A DNA stretch of 8,405 nucleotides from DASQPR01 sp035713725 (lineage in GTDB: Bacteria > Actinomycetota > Actinomycetes > Mycobacteriales > Micromonosporaceae). The DNA lies in assembly GCA_035713725.1 (NCBI GenBank), contig DASTMZ010000202.1:1-8405 (forward strand), given 5' to 3'. Made by a program: the position numbers and the translations under genes. This document shows, piece after piece, positions 1 to 6,470 of this stretch. Below the pieces are notes generated by a model. That model made no database searches. It worked only from the letters and a program-made list of their open reading frames with translations, and had not been told where the DNA came from. Every line of letters begins with the position of its first letter. Position 1 is the first letter of the stretch.

Positions 1-488
1 CGCTCACCGGCGGCGATGACACCGATCGGACGGTCCGGTTGGCCGTACCCCTGCTGGCCAAGCCAGCCCACGACGGCGCGGGTGTTGCGGAGGCACGCCG
101 CGACCACCGGCAGGCCGGTAGCGCCCGCGGCGGCGCAGATCGCGGCGCCGTTGGGCGACGGCAGCACCAGGTCGTCTACCACCGGCGCGGCCATCATCGA
201 CGCGGGCGACAGCGACCACGGCTGCGTGTCGCTGAGCGCGTGGCGGCGCACCGCGACCGCGGCGCCGATGCGCTCCGCGTAGGCGGACGCCTGACCATCC
301 CACGGGAACGGGTGTACGCGGATGCCGCGCCCGACCGCGACATCGAGCGCGGTGGTGAACGACAGCACGTCGACCACGACGAGAACGGCGCACGTTCGAC
401 CAAGCTCGGCCGCGCCGGCCAGACCCCACTCGAAACGCGCACCACTGCCGGGCTGCGTCGTGGCGCTCGCGCTCAAAGACGGTGGCAC
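1..488 (-). CDS. 2-phosphosulfolactate phosphatase (ComB) family protein, C-terminus cut off by window edge
   Basis: The frame read leftwards from GTG at 488 gives 162 residues before the edge, with no stop. Family features seen: a short variable N-terminus, then RFEWG (about 18-22), a hydrophobic strand ending in VVVDVLSFTTALD (37-49, with Asp40), PSPNGAAIC near 120, and VIAAGE at 157-162 exactly at the edge. ComB enzymes hydrolyse 2-phosphosulfolactate to sulfolactate in methanogen coenzyme M synthesis. Bacteria with this family usually have no coenzyme M, so the true substrate here is unknown. The start is the first usable codon after the purL stop, 11 bp away; I see no clear ribosome binding site, and TTG at 476 is an alternative. 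The spacing suggests co-transcription with purL. The visible part is intact; family members are usually about 230-250 residues, so roughly a third is missing. Confidence 0.85.
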   Translation of the reverse strand, partial: MPPSLSASATTQPGSGARFEWGLAGAAELGRTCAVLVVVDVLSFTTALDVAVGRGIRVHPFPWDGQASAYAERIGAAVAVRRHALSDTQPWSLSPASMMAAPVVDDLVLPSPNGAAICAAAGATGLPVVAACLRNTRAVVGWLGQQGYGQPDRPIGVIAAGE

Positions 489-499
489 GGGACGATCGG

Positions 500-3400
500 C
501 TATGCAGTGGGTGACGCCGCGACGCCACCGAAATGACGTTCCAGCACGCCGGTGTGCGCCGCGCGCAATTCGTCCAGCGACACCGTGAATTGGTCGATGA
601 TCTCCAGGTTCTCGCTCGACGCGTGGATCGTGCCGATCGCGGTATGCGCCTGGCCCAGTTCCTCGCAGAGCGCCGTGAACGCGATCTCCTGCCCGCGGGG
701 TACGGCGACCAGTGCGCGTGCGCTCGACTCGCTGAACAACGCCATGAACGGCGACACCGTCTTGGGCAGGCCGATCATCGCGCCGAGGCCGCGCCGCAAG
801 CACGACTCGACGAGTGCCTGCGCAAGCCCGCCGTCGGACAGGTCATGGGCGCTGGTGACCTGGCCGCGCACCGCGGCCGCCGCGATCGTCATCGCGAGCG
901 ACCGCTCGGCGGCGAAGTCGACGCGCGGCGGCTCACCGCCGAGATGTCCGTGTTCGACCCAGGCCCACTCCGAGCCGCATAGTTCGTCGCGTGTCGTGCC
1001 GAGCAGGTAAAGCAGATCGCCGTCGTTCTGGAACCCGATGGGTACGCGCTCCGCGACGTTGGCGAGCACGCCGAGCACGCCGACAACCGGCGTCGGGTTG
1101 ATCGGAACGGCGCCGGTCTGGTTGTAGAAGCTGACGTTGCCACCGGTCACCGGGATGCCGAGCGCCGCGCAGCCGTCGGCGAGCCCGCGTACGGCCTCGG
1201 CAAACTGCCACATCACGGTGGGGTCCTCGGGCGAGCCAAAATTCAGGCAGTTCGTGACCGCGACCGGTTCAGCGCCGGTCATCGCCACGTTGCGGTACGC
1301 CTCCGCGAGCGCGAGTTGGGCACCGACGTACGGGTCGAGTCGCGTGAACCGGCCGTTGCCGTCCACTGACAGCGCGACGCCGAGTCCGGTGCGCTCGTCG
1401 ATGCGGATCACACCGGCGTCTTCCGGCTGCGCGAGCACCGTATTGCCGAGCACGTAGCGGTCGTACTGCTCGGTGACGTACGACTTGTCGCACAGGTTGG
1501 GGCTGGCCACCATCCGGAGCAAGGTGGCACGCAACTCGTCGGCGGTCTTCGGCCGCGGCAGCGACTCCGCACGGTCGACACGCAGCAACGGCAGGTCCGA
1601 CGGCTCGCGCATCGGCCTCGCGAAGACCGGCCCGTCGTCGGCGAGCGACCCGGGTGGTACGTCCACGACCACCTCGCCGTGCCACCACACCACAAGACGT
1701 CCGTCGTCGGTGACCTCGCCGATGTCGGTTGCGAGGATGCCCCACTTCTCCGCGATCGCGAACACCGCCTTGAGATTCTCCGGCGTCACGATCAGGAGCA
1801 TCCGCTCCTGTGACTCGCTCGCCAGGATCTCGTGCGCCGCCATCGAAGGCTCGCGCAGCGGCACGCGGTCGAGATTGGCCCGCATGCCCGTACCCGCACC
1901 GGCCGCCGTCTCGCTGAGTGCACAACTGATGCCGGCAGCACCGAGGTCCTGGATCCCGACCACGAGATTCGCCGCGTACAACTCGAGACACGCCTCGATC
2001 AGCAGCTTCTCGGTGAACGGGTCGCCGACCTGTACGGATGGCCGCCGCGCGGCGCTGTCCGCGTCGAACGTCGCGCTGGCTAGCACCGACGCCCCGCCGA
2101 TGCCATCGCGGCCGGTCTTCGCGCCGAGCAACACCACAACGTTGCCGGGACCGGTGGCATTCTTGCTCTGCAGTCCGTCGGTCGGCAGGACGCCGAGGCA
2201 CAGCGCGTTGAGCAACGGATTCGCTTGGTAGCACGGGTCGAAGACGAGCTCACCGCCAATGTTCGGCAGGCCGAGGCAGTTGCCGTAGCCGCCGACACCG
2301 CCGACGATGCCGGCAACCAGTCGCGCGGTATCCGGATGATCGATCGCGCCGAACCGCAACGGATCCATCACGGCGATCGGGCGAGCCCCCATCGCGAGGA
2401 TGTCCCGGACGATGCCGCCCACACCGGTCGCCGCGCCCTGATAGGGCTCGACGAAGCTCGGATGGTTGTGTGACTCGACCTTGAAGGTCACGGCGAGCCG
2501 ATCGCTCACCGCGATGACGCCGGCGTTCTCGCCCATGCCGGCGAGCAGCCGATCCGATCGCGGCGCCTTCTCGGCGAACTGTCGCAAGTGGACCTTGCTC
2601 GACTTGTACGAGCAGTGTTCGCTCCACATGATCGAATACATGTAGAGTTCGGAGTCGGTCGGCCGGCGACCGAGGATCGAGCGGATCGACGCGTACTCGT
2701 CATCGGCAAGGCCCAGCTCACGGTACGGCTGCGCTTCGTCGGGGGTGGACAGCGCCCGCGCGACGGTGTCCGTGCCGGCAAAGTCCTCACGCGTGGGTGG
2801 CGGCGTGTCGCCCGGTCCGCCCGCCTGCCACGGCTCCGCACCACGTGCGTACGGCGCCGCTTCGACGGATGCCGACGCCGACTCGCCGACCATGGTGCCC
2901 CGGCCCGACCGTGGGGCGGGCGTGCCGCCGGACGGTGCGCCGGCCGGCTCCGCGGCCGCGAGCGTCGGTGCGACCGTCGACGCGCTCGCGGCCCGCGCCA
3001 GCCCGGGCGTCGGTTTCGCCGGCCGTCTCGGTGTCGGGCTTGGGCGGTGTGGTCGGACGGCGGTCGCGGCGTCGGACGCGACCGCTGCCGAATCGCTCGA
3101 CTCCGCACGCCGCGCGGCCGGTATGTCGCTCGAAGCGTCCTTGCCGGACGCGACTGGTTTGTCGGCGCCGGTCTGCTGCGCGGCCGGCGGTTTCGCGGAT
3201 CCTGAAGTCTTGGCGGAGCCGGTCGTTTTGTCGGGCGCGGACTTGCTCGCGGTCGGTGACGTCTTGGTGGGTGCCGCGTTCGCCGGGGCCTCCTTCGCAG
3301 GGGCGTCCTTCGCAGCTGCCGCTTTCGCGGCGGCGTCCTTCGCTGGCGGCGCCACCTTCGTCGAGTTCGACGTCCTCTCTGAGGCTGCCGTCTTGGTGGA

Positions 3401-3604
3401 GGCGGTGCTCTTGGTGGAGGCGGTCGTCTTGTCGGACTTCGGCGTGGATGCCTTGCCGGACGCGTTCTTGTCGGGCGCCTTCTCCGGTGACGTGGCCTTG
3501 TCGGGCGTCTGCTTCGGCTGTTCCGGTGCCGAGCCGTTCGCTGACGTCGGCGCGGCATCCGCACCGTGCGCGGCATCCGGCTTCTCGTGGTCCGCGATGG
3601 TCAT
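500..3604 (-). CDS. purL: Phosphoribosylformylglycinamidine synthase subunit PurL with a long N-terminal extension
   Basis: This is the ATP-dependent synthase subunit that turns FGAR into FGAM with ammonia delivered by PurQ, with PurS as the third part of the cytoplasmic complex. The protein is 1034 residues, against roughly 740-770 for the usual small bacterial PurL. The catalytic core starts near residue 278 and is complete: ELYMYSIMWSEHCSYKSSK (320-338, with the active-site His330), FKVESHNHPS (374-383), GGNVSFYN (821-828) and HDLSDGGLA (920-928), the last two in the second AIRS-type half. Residues 1-277 are a low-complexity tail, listed separately. I chose ATG 3604 because it overlaps the purQ stop as ATGA and follows GGAG at a 7-nt spacing. 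The only internal Met before the core is Met238 (ATG at 2893), which would leave a 40-residue leader. The ComB-like gene follows 11 bp downstream. Confidence 0.97.
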   Translation of the reverse strand: MTIADHEKPDAAHGADAAPTSANGSAPEQPKQTPDKATSPEKAPDKNASGKASTPKSDKTTASTKSTASTKTAASERTSNSTKVAPPAKDAAAKAAAAKDAPAKEAPANAAPTKTSPTASKSAPDKTTGSAKTSGSAKPPAAQQTGADKPVASGKDASSDIPAARRAESSDSAAVASDAATAVRPHRPSPTPRRPAKPTPGLARAASASTVAPTLAAAEPAGAPSGGTPAPRSGRGTMVGESASASVEAAPYARGAEPWQAGGPGDTPPPTREDFAGTDTVARALSTPDEAQPYRELGLADDEYASIRSILGRRPTDSELYMYSIMWSEHCSYKSSKVHLRQFAEKAPRSDRLLAGMGENAGVIAVSDRLAVTFKVESHNHPSFVEPYQGAATGVGGIVRDILAMGARPIAVMDPLRFGAIDHPDTARLVAGIVGGVGGYGNCLGLPNIGGELVFDPCYQANPLLNALCLGVLPTDGLQSKNATGPGNVVVLLGAKTGRDGIGGASVLASATFDADSAARRPSVQVGDPFTEKLLIEACLELYAANLVVGIQDLGAAGISCALSETAAGAGTGMRANLDRVPLREPSMAAHEILASESQERMLLIVTPENLKAVFAIAEKWGILATDIGEVTDDGRLVVWWHGEVVVDVPPGSLADDGPVFARPMREPSDLPLLRVDRAESLPRPKTADELRATLLRMVASPNLCDKSYVTEQYDRYVLGNTVLAQPEDAGVIRIDERTGLGVALSVDGNGRFTRLDPYVGAQLALAEAYRNVAMTGAEPVAVTNCLNFGSPEDPTVMWQFAEAVRGLADGCAALGIPVTGGNVSFYNQTGAVPINPTPVVGVLGVLANVAERVPIGFQNDGDLLYLLGTTRDELCGSEWAWVEHGHLGGEPPRVDFAAERSLAMTIAAAAVRGQVTSAHDLSDGGLAQALVESCLRRGLGAMIGLPKTVSPFMALFSESSARALVAVPRGQEIAFTALCEELGQAHTAIGTIHASSENLEIIDQFTVSLDELRAAHTGVLERHFGGVAASPTA
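2774..3604 (-). other. Low-complexity, probably disordered N-terminal extension of PurL (residues 1-277)
   Basis: The segment has three parts. Residues 1-30 are Ala/Asp/Pro/Gly-rich. Residues 31-155 hold 21 lysines and one arginine, mostly 5-6 residues apart, among Ala, Ser, Thr, Pro and Asp (short motifs such as ASTK, AAAKD, SAPDK), with almost no hydrophobic or aromatic residue. Residues 156-277 turn Ala/Ser/Pro-rich with a basic patch (RPHRPSPTPRRPAKP, about 184-198). The composition recalls the lysine-rich tails of histone H1-like and mycobacterial HupB proteins, but I see no folded domain, signal peptide or transmembrane segment. No stop or frameshift interrupts it. A role in complex assembly, localisation or nucleic-acid binding is only a guess. 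Confidence 0.8.
3391..3426 (-). repeat. Two tandem 18-bp copies inside the PurL extension
   Basis: Copies TCTTGGTGGAGGCGGTGC (3391-3408) and TCTTGGTGGAGGCGGTCG (3409-3426) on the plus strand differ only in their last two bases. In the purL frame they encode two copies of a six-residue unit of the form (T/S)TASTK at about residues 60-71. The length is a multiple of three, so copy-number change would keep the frame. A looser 15-bp-scale repeat of TCCTTCGC lies at about 3290-3350 and encodes the AKDA/AKEA stretch. Confidence 0.85.
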
Positions 3605-4302
3605 GCGCGTGCTCCAGTCAGGCTCGCCGGTCGGAGCGCCGCGGCCGCCTTGATGATGGACGTGAAGAAGCCGATCCCATCGACAGACGGCCCGGTGAGC
3701 GTGTCGACCGCGTGTTCCGGATGCGGCATGATGCCCACCACGTTGCCGGCCTCGTTGCGGATCGCGGCGATCTCGCGCATCGACCCGTTCGGGTTCTCGC
3801 CGACGTAGCGCGCGACGATCCGACCCTCCGCTTCGAGCATGTCGAGCGTGGCTTCGTCGGCGACGTACCGGCCTTCACCGTTCTTGACCGGGATGACGAT
3901 CTCCTGGCCGTCCGCGTAGTCGCGCAACCACGGCGATGCCGTCGACCCGATGCGCAGGCGTTGATCGCGGTTGCGGAAGTGCAGATGAGCGTTGCGGGCA
4001 AGCGCACCCGGCAACAGATGCGCTTCACACAACACCTGGAAGCCGTTGCAGATCCCCAGCACCGGGAGCCCGACTCGGGCGGCCGCGACAATCGTGGCCA
4101 TCACCGGAGCGAACCGCGCGATCGCGCCGCACCGGAGGTAGTCGCCGTATGAGAAGCCACCCGGCAGCACTACCGCGTCGACGCTGTGCAGGTTCGGATC
4201 GGCGTGCCAGAGGACGATCGATTCGGCTCCAGCGATCCGGGCCGCTCGGCGGGCGTCGCCGTCGTCGAGCGAGCCCGGGAACGTGACGACGCCGATCCTC
4301 AC
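3601..4302 (-). CDS. purQ: Phosphoribosylformylglycinamidine synthase glutaminase subunit PurQ
   Basis: A class I glutamine amidotransferase that hydrolyses glutamine and passes ammonia to PurL for FGAM formation. The 233-residue length is normal for the family. Visible features: the N-terminal strand with VTFPGS (6-11), LPGGFSYGDYLRCGA (46-60), the nucleophile elbow GICNGFQ with Cys85, and the C-terminal MPHPEHAVD holding His194 and Glu196 of the catalytic triad. The start is GTG at 4302, which overlaps the purS stop as GTGA; the stop overlaps the purL start as ATGA. These overlaps suggest translational coupling, fitting subunits needed in fixed ratio. A GAGG lies 10 nt before the GTG. Nothing looks damaged. 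Confidence 0.97.
   Translation of the reverse strand: MRIGVVTFPGSLDDGDARRAARIAGAESIVLWHADPNLHSVDAVVLPGGFSYGDYLRCGAIARFAPVMATIVAAARVGLPVLGICNGFQVLCEAHLLPGALARNAHLHFRNRDQRLRIGSTASPWLRDYADGQEIVIPVKNGEGRYVADEATLDMLEAEGRIVARYVGENPNGSMREIAAIRNEAGNVVGIMPHPEHAVDTLTGPSVDGIGFFTSIIKAAAALRPASLTGARA
3612..3615 (-). promoter_or_regulatory. Ribosome binding site of purL
   Basis: GGAG on the minus strand lies inside the end of purQ, with 7 nt between it and the ATG at 3604. It matters because it supports the far-upstream purL start and therefore translation of the unusual extension. Confidence 0.65.
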
Positions 4303-4562
4303 CGGTCCGCGCCCTCGAGATCATCGGCGCGGATCGTAAAGTCCTCGATCACCGGGTTCGCCAGCAATCGGTCGGCGATCGCGTGCGCTCGTTCGATGGC
4401 ATCGTCAGCGCTGCTGTCTGCGAACTCGATCTCGATGTGCTTGCCGATGCGCACCGACGTGACGCCGTCGAGGCCAAGTCCCGGCAGCGCATTCGCCACC
4501 GCCTGACCCTGCGGATCGAGGATCTCCGGCTTCAGCATGACGTCGACCACGACGCGAGCCAC
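4299..4562 (-). CDS. purS: Phosphoribosylformylglycinamidine synthase subunit PurS
   Basis: A small structural subunit that bridges PurQ and PurL in the three-part FGAM synthase. The 87 residues include ARVVVDVMLKPEILDPQGQA near the start, a GVTSVRIGK strand in the middle, and LLANPVIEDFTI near the end, all close to actinobacterial PurS. The frame stays open up to an ATG at 4685, which would add 41 residues. I prefer GTG 4562: it matches where family proteins begin, has GGAG six bases upstream, and the longer version would run over the likely promoter. It overlaps purQ by 4 bp (GTGA) and is the first gene of the purSQL group. Its C-terminal tail (DDLEGADR) is slightly longer than usual. Confidence 0.95.
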   Translation of the reverse strand: MARVVVDVMLKPEILDPQGQAVANALPGLGLDGVTSVRIGKHIEIEFADSSADDAIERAHAIADRLLANPVIEDFTIRADDLEGADR

Positions 4563-4568
4563 GGATGT

Positions 4569-4572
4569 CTCC
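4569..4572 (-). promoter_or_regulatory. Ribosome binding site of purS
   Basis: GGAG on the minus strand lies 6 nt ahead of the GTG at 4562. It decides the purS start in favour of the 87-residue protein rather than the 128-residue open frame. Confidence 0.7.
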
Positions 4573-4626
4573 AGCCTGTGGGTTGTCCGGTTTGCCACCC
4601 CGTCGTCGCTCCGGACGGGCGTGCCC

Positions 4627-4632
4627 AGCCTA
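4627..4632 (-). promoter_or_regulatory. Probable -10 element of the purSQL promoter
   Basis: The minus strand reads CGGGTAGGCTGGG, matching the TANNNT -10 typical of actinobacterial housekeeping promoters. Transcription would begin near 4620, giving a leader of about 58 nt to the purS GTG. I could not find a convincing -35 hexamer at 16-19 bp spacing, so this rests on the -10 and its position. Confidence 0.45.
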
Positions 4633-4831
4633 CCCGAGCAAGACGCCATCGCTTGGTTGAGCGACAGCGCGTCAGACTGTGCCATATCCGCCGCGTGGAA
4701 CGTGAGACGACGTCACCGTGCTCGCCCCGGCGATCGCTCGTGGCTGCAGGTGGTGCCTCAGCGTGTCCAGATGTAGCCCCATCGGCAGCCGCCGCACGCC
4801 TCCGCCCAGGGCCGGTAGCAGCCTCGCAAAT

Positions 4832-5422
4832 TCACCCGGTAATCGCGGTCACGATGGCGAGCGCCGCGCAGATCCCGGCCGCCACATAGCGGACGAGCTC
4901 GAGCCGCACTCGTTTGAGCAGCCAGTGCCCGAGCACGACGGCCACACCCGACACGGCGGCAAGGCCGAGCCACGATCCGAGGAATGTGCCGTAGGGGTTG
5001 TTGCCCTTCGCGACGAGGCCGGCGGTCAGCAGCTGTGACAGATCTCCCCACTCGGCCGCGAACAGCACCAGGAAGCTCGCACCGACCGCGCGCAATCCGG
5101 CCCGTACGTTGGTCGGCGCAGCGTCCGCGTCCGCCTCGTCCTCGTCGCCGTGCCGCGCGGACCGGAACAGCAGAATCGCGCCGACCACGAACAGCGCCAC
5201 GACCAGCCACTTGACCAAGTCGTGGGGAAGCAGGTTGATCAGCCGACCAAACGCGACCGCGACGACACATTGGACGAAGAACGCCGCGACCACGCCGAGC
5301 CACACCGACAGCGGGCGATATTTCGTGGTCAGGATCAGTGTCGCGATGAACGTCTTGTCCGGAAGTTCGACCGGCACGATGAGCAGGAACGCGGTGCCGG
5401 CCGCGGCGAGGAATTCGATCAT
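4832..5422 (-). CDS. TMEM165/GDT1 family (UPF0016) membrane cation transporter
   Basis: A 196-residue integral membrane protein of the GDT1 family, whose characterised members move Mn2+ or Ca2+ (bacterial MneA/Mnx types export Mn2+). Both signature repeats are visible: ELPDKT at 19-24 and EWGDLSQ at 124-130, each at the end of a hydrophobic helix. About six membrane helices are expected: three before and three after a cytoplasmic-type acidic loop (HGDEDEADADAA, 91-102). The first repeat has Pro where the classic motif has Gly; I recall this as common in actinobacterial members. The start is ATG 5422, which overlaps the purC stop as ATGA and fits the family N-terminus; the open frame extends to 5596, but that part lies inside purC. 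Its position suggests expression with purC, perhaps because metal supply affects biosynthetic enzymes, which is inference. The transported ion cannot be read from sequence. Confidence 0.88.
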   Translation of the reverse strand: MIEFLAAAGTAFLLIVPVELPDKTFIATLILTTKYRPLSVWLGVVAAFFVQCVVAVAFGRLINLLPHDLVKWLVVALFVVGAILLFRSARHGDEDEADADAAPTNVRAGLRAVGASFLVLFAAEWGDLSQLLTAGLVAKGNNPYGTFLGSWLGLAAVSGVAVVLGHWLLKRVRLELVRYVAAGICAALAIVTAITG

Positions 5423-6348
5423 CGCCACTCGTTCCCGGTGATCTTCTGGTACGCCGTCACGTAGCGGTTTCGGGTTGCCTCGACGACCTCGTCGGGCAGT
5501 TCCGGTCCGGGCGAGGTGCGGTCCCAATCGAGGGTACGCAGCCAGTCGCGCAGCGGTTGCTTGTCGAAGCTCGGTTGCGCCTGACCCGGCCGCCAACGAT
5601 CGGCCGGCCAGAACCTCGACGAGTCCGGCGTGAGCACCTCGTCGGCGAGGATCACGCGACCCTCGTCCGTCATGCCGAACTCCACCTTGGTGTCGGCGAG
5701 CAGGATGCCGCGCGGTTCACAGATCGCCCGGCCGCGGTCGAGCACCTCGACGGTCAACGTACGAAGCTCGGCCGCCCGGTCGGCGCCCACCTCGGAGACC
5801 ATCTCGTCGTACGTCATCGGCTCGTCGTGACCGGCCGGGCCGCCCTTCGTGGTGGGCGTGAAGATCGTTTCGGGAAGCCTTGAGCCTTCCACCAAGCCGT
5901 CCGGCAGGGCCACGCCGGAGATCGAGCGAGTGGCGTCGTACTGGACTGTGCCACTGCCGGACAGGTACGCCCGCGCGACGCACTCGACCATCACCATGTC
6001 GAGCCGGCGTACCAGCATCGAGCGCCCGACCAACTCGGGCCGGCCGGTGAACGGTGCCGGATAGTCGGCAACGTCGGACGCGATGACGTGGTTGTCGATC
6101 ATGTCGGCGAGTTGCTCGAACCACCACAGGCTGAGCTGCGTGAGGATCTTTCCCTTGTCCGGGATCTCGGTCGGCAACACCACATCGAACGCGCTGATCC
6201 GGTCGCTTGCGACCATCAGCAGCCGAGCGTCGCCGGACTCACCGTTGCCGGCAGACTCGGCCGGAGCGACGATCTCGTAGAGATCGCGGACCTTGCCCGA
6301 ATACGTGGGCGGGGGCAATTCAGCGCGGGGCTGGCTGATCACCCGCAC
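5419..6348 (-). CDS. purC: Phosphoribosylaminoimidazole-succinocarboxamide synthase (SAICAR synthetase)
   Basis: Joins CAIR and aspartate using ATP to make SAICAR in the cytoplasm, the step before PurB. The 309 residues carry the family motifs in order: SGKVRDLYE (17-25, nucleotide-binding region), ASDRISAFD (47-55), RLPETIFTPTTK (157-168), ADTKVEFG (218-225) and DEVLTPDSSRFW (236-247). An acidic insertion of about 12 residues (around 29-41, ESAGNGESGD) lengthens the loop between the first two strands compared with mycobacterial PurC. The start is GTG 6348; an in-frame stop lies three codons upstream, so the only other choice is GTG 6342. The ribosome binding site is weak (GAAAG). It ends in an ATGA overlap with the GDT1-like gene. 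Confidence 0.97.
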   Translation of the reverse strand: MRVISQPRAELPPPTYSGKVRDLYEIVAPAESAGNGESGDARLLMVASDRISAFDVVLPTEIPDKGKILTQLSLWWFEQLADMIDNHVIASDVADYPAPFTGRPELVGRSMLVRRLDMVMVECVARAYLSGSGTVQYDATRSISGVALPDGLVEGSRLPETIFTPTTKGGPAGHDEPMTYDEMVSEVGADRAAELRTLTVEVLDRGRAICEPRGILLADTKVEFGMTDEGRVILADEVLTPDSSRFWPADRWRPGQAQPSFDKQPLRDWLRTLDWDRTSPGPELPDEVVEATRNRYVTAYQKITGNEWR

Positions 6349-6386
6349 AGTCTTTCAGCATGCCGGCCCACAGCGGTAACGCAGTG

Positions 6387-6456
6387 GCGCTCGCCGTGCC
6401 ACTGGTCACGTGCCGAGGCACGGCGGCCACGGCTCACGTGCCCCGGCTCATGTGCC
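6387..6456 (-). repeat. Degenerate 14-bp tandem repeats between purB and purC
   Basis: Read on the minus strand, five successive 14-bp units each begin with GGC: GGCACATGAGCCGG, GGCACGTGAGCCGT, GGCCGCCGTGCCTC, GGCACGTGACCAGT and GGCACGGCGAGCGC. Units 1, 2 and 4 are clearly related (core GGCACRTGA), the fifth shares GGCACG, and the third has diverged. They fill most of the 122-bp gap between the purB stop and the purC start. Confidence 0.6.
6409..6442 (-). other. Possible alternative hairpins ahead of purC
   Basis: On the purB-purC transcript, CGTGCC (6422-6417) can pair with GGCACG upstream (6442-6437, 14-nt loop) or with GGCACG downstream (6414-6409, effectively a 5-bp stem with a 4-nt loop). 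The two pairings exclude each other. No T-run follows, so this is not a standard terminator; it might be a processing or attenuation element, or simply a result of the repeats. Confidence 0.3.
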
Positions 6457-6470
6457 AGGGCGCGCCGAGC

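Larger units (their letters stand above)
4563..4831 (-). other. Gap between the GDT1-like gene and purS
   Basis: This 269-bp stretch holds the probable purS promoter and leader in its left part. The remaining part, just after the GDT1 stop, is G+C-rich with several GGCTGC/GCAGCC copies, but I see no compact hairpin with a T-run and so no confident terminator. Read-through from the purB-purC-GDT1 group into purS remains possible. No small gene, tRNA or riboswitch is recognisable. Confidence 0.5.

Noticed and set aside
4..528. A 174-residue Arg-rich minus-strand frame at the left edge
   Set aside because: A different phase of the same strand encodes a clear ComB-like protein, so this is an out-of-frame shadow.
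2506..3576. A 356-residue Arg/Pro-rich frame on the minus strand overlapping the PurL tail in another phase
   Set aside because: The composition is what the lysine/alanine-rich DNA gives when shifted by one base. The purL phase continues into a recognisable enzyme; this one ends without any.
2745..4152. Long plus-strand open frames (302 and 451 residues) opposite purL and purQ
   Set aside because: They are Ala/Val- or Arg/Pro-rich mirror images of the purL tail codons and the GC bias, match no family, and run antisense to clear genes.
4563..4685. A 41-residue N-terminal extension of PurS from ATG 4685
   Set aside because: Family proteins begin at the GTG 4562 position, GGAG precedes that GTG, and the -10-like TAGGCT lies inside the proposed extension.
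4741..4831. A terminator hairpin after the GDT1-like gene
   Set aside because: The GGCTGC/GCAGCC complementary pieces are separated by about 40 nt or more, with no T-run.
5423..5596. A longer N-terminus for the GDT1-like protein from position 5596
   Set aside because: The extra 58 residues lie inside purC in another frame and are Arg-rich and unlike the family; ATG 5422 with the ATGA overlap is the natural start.
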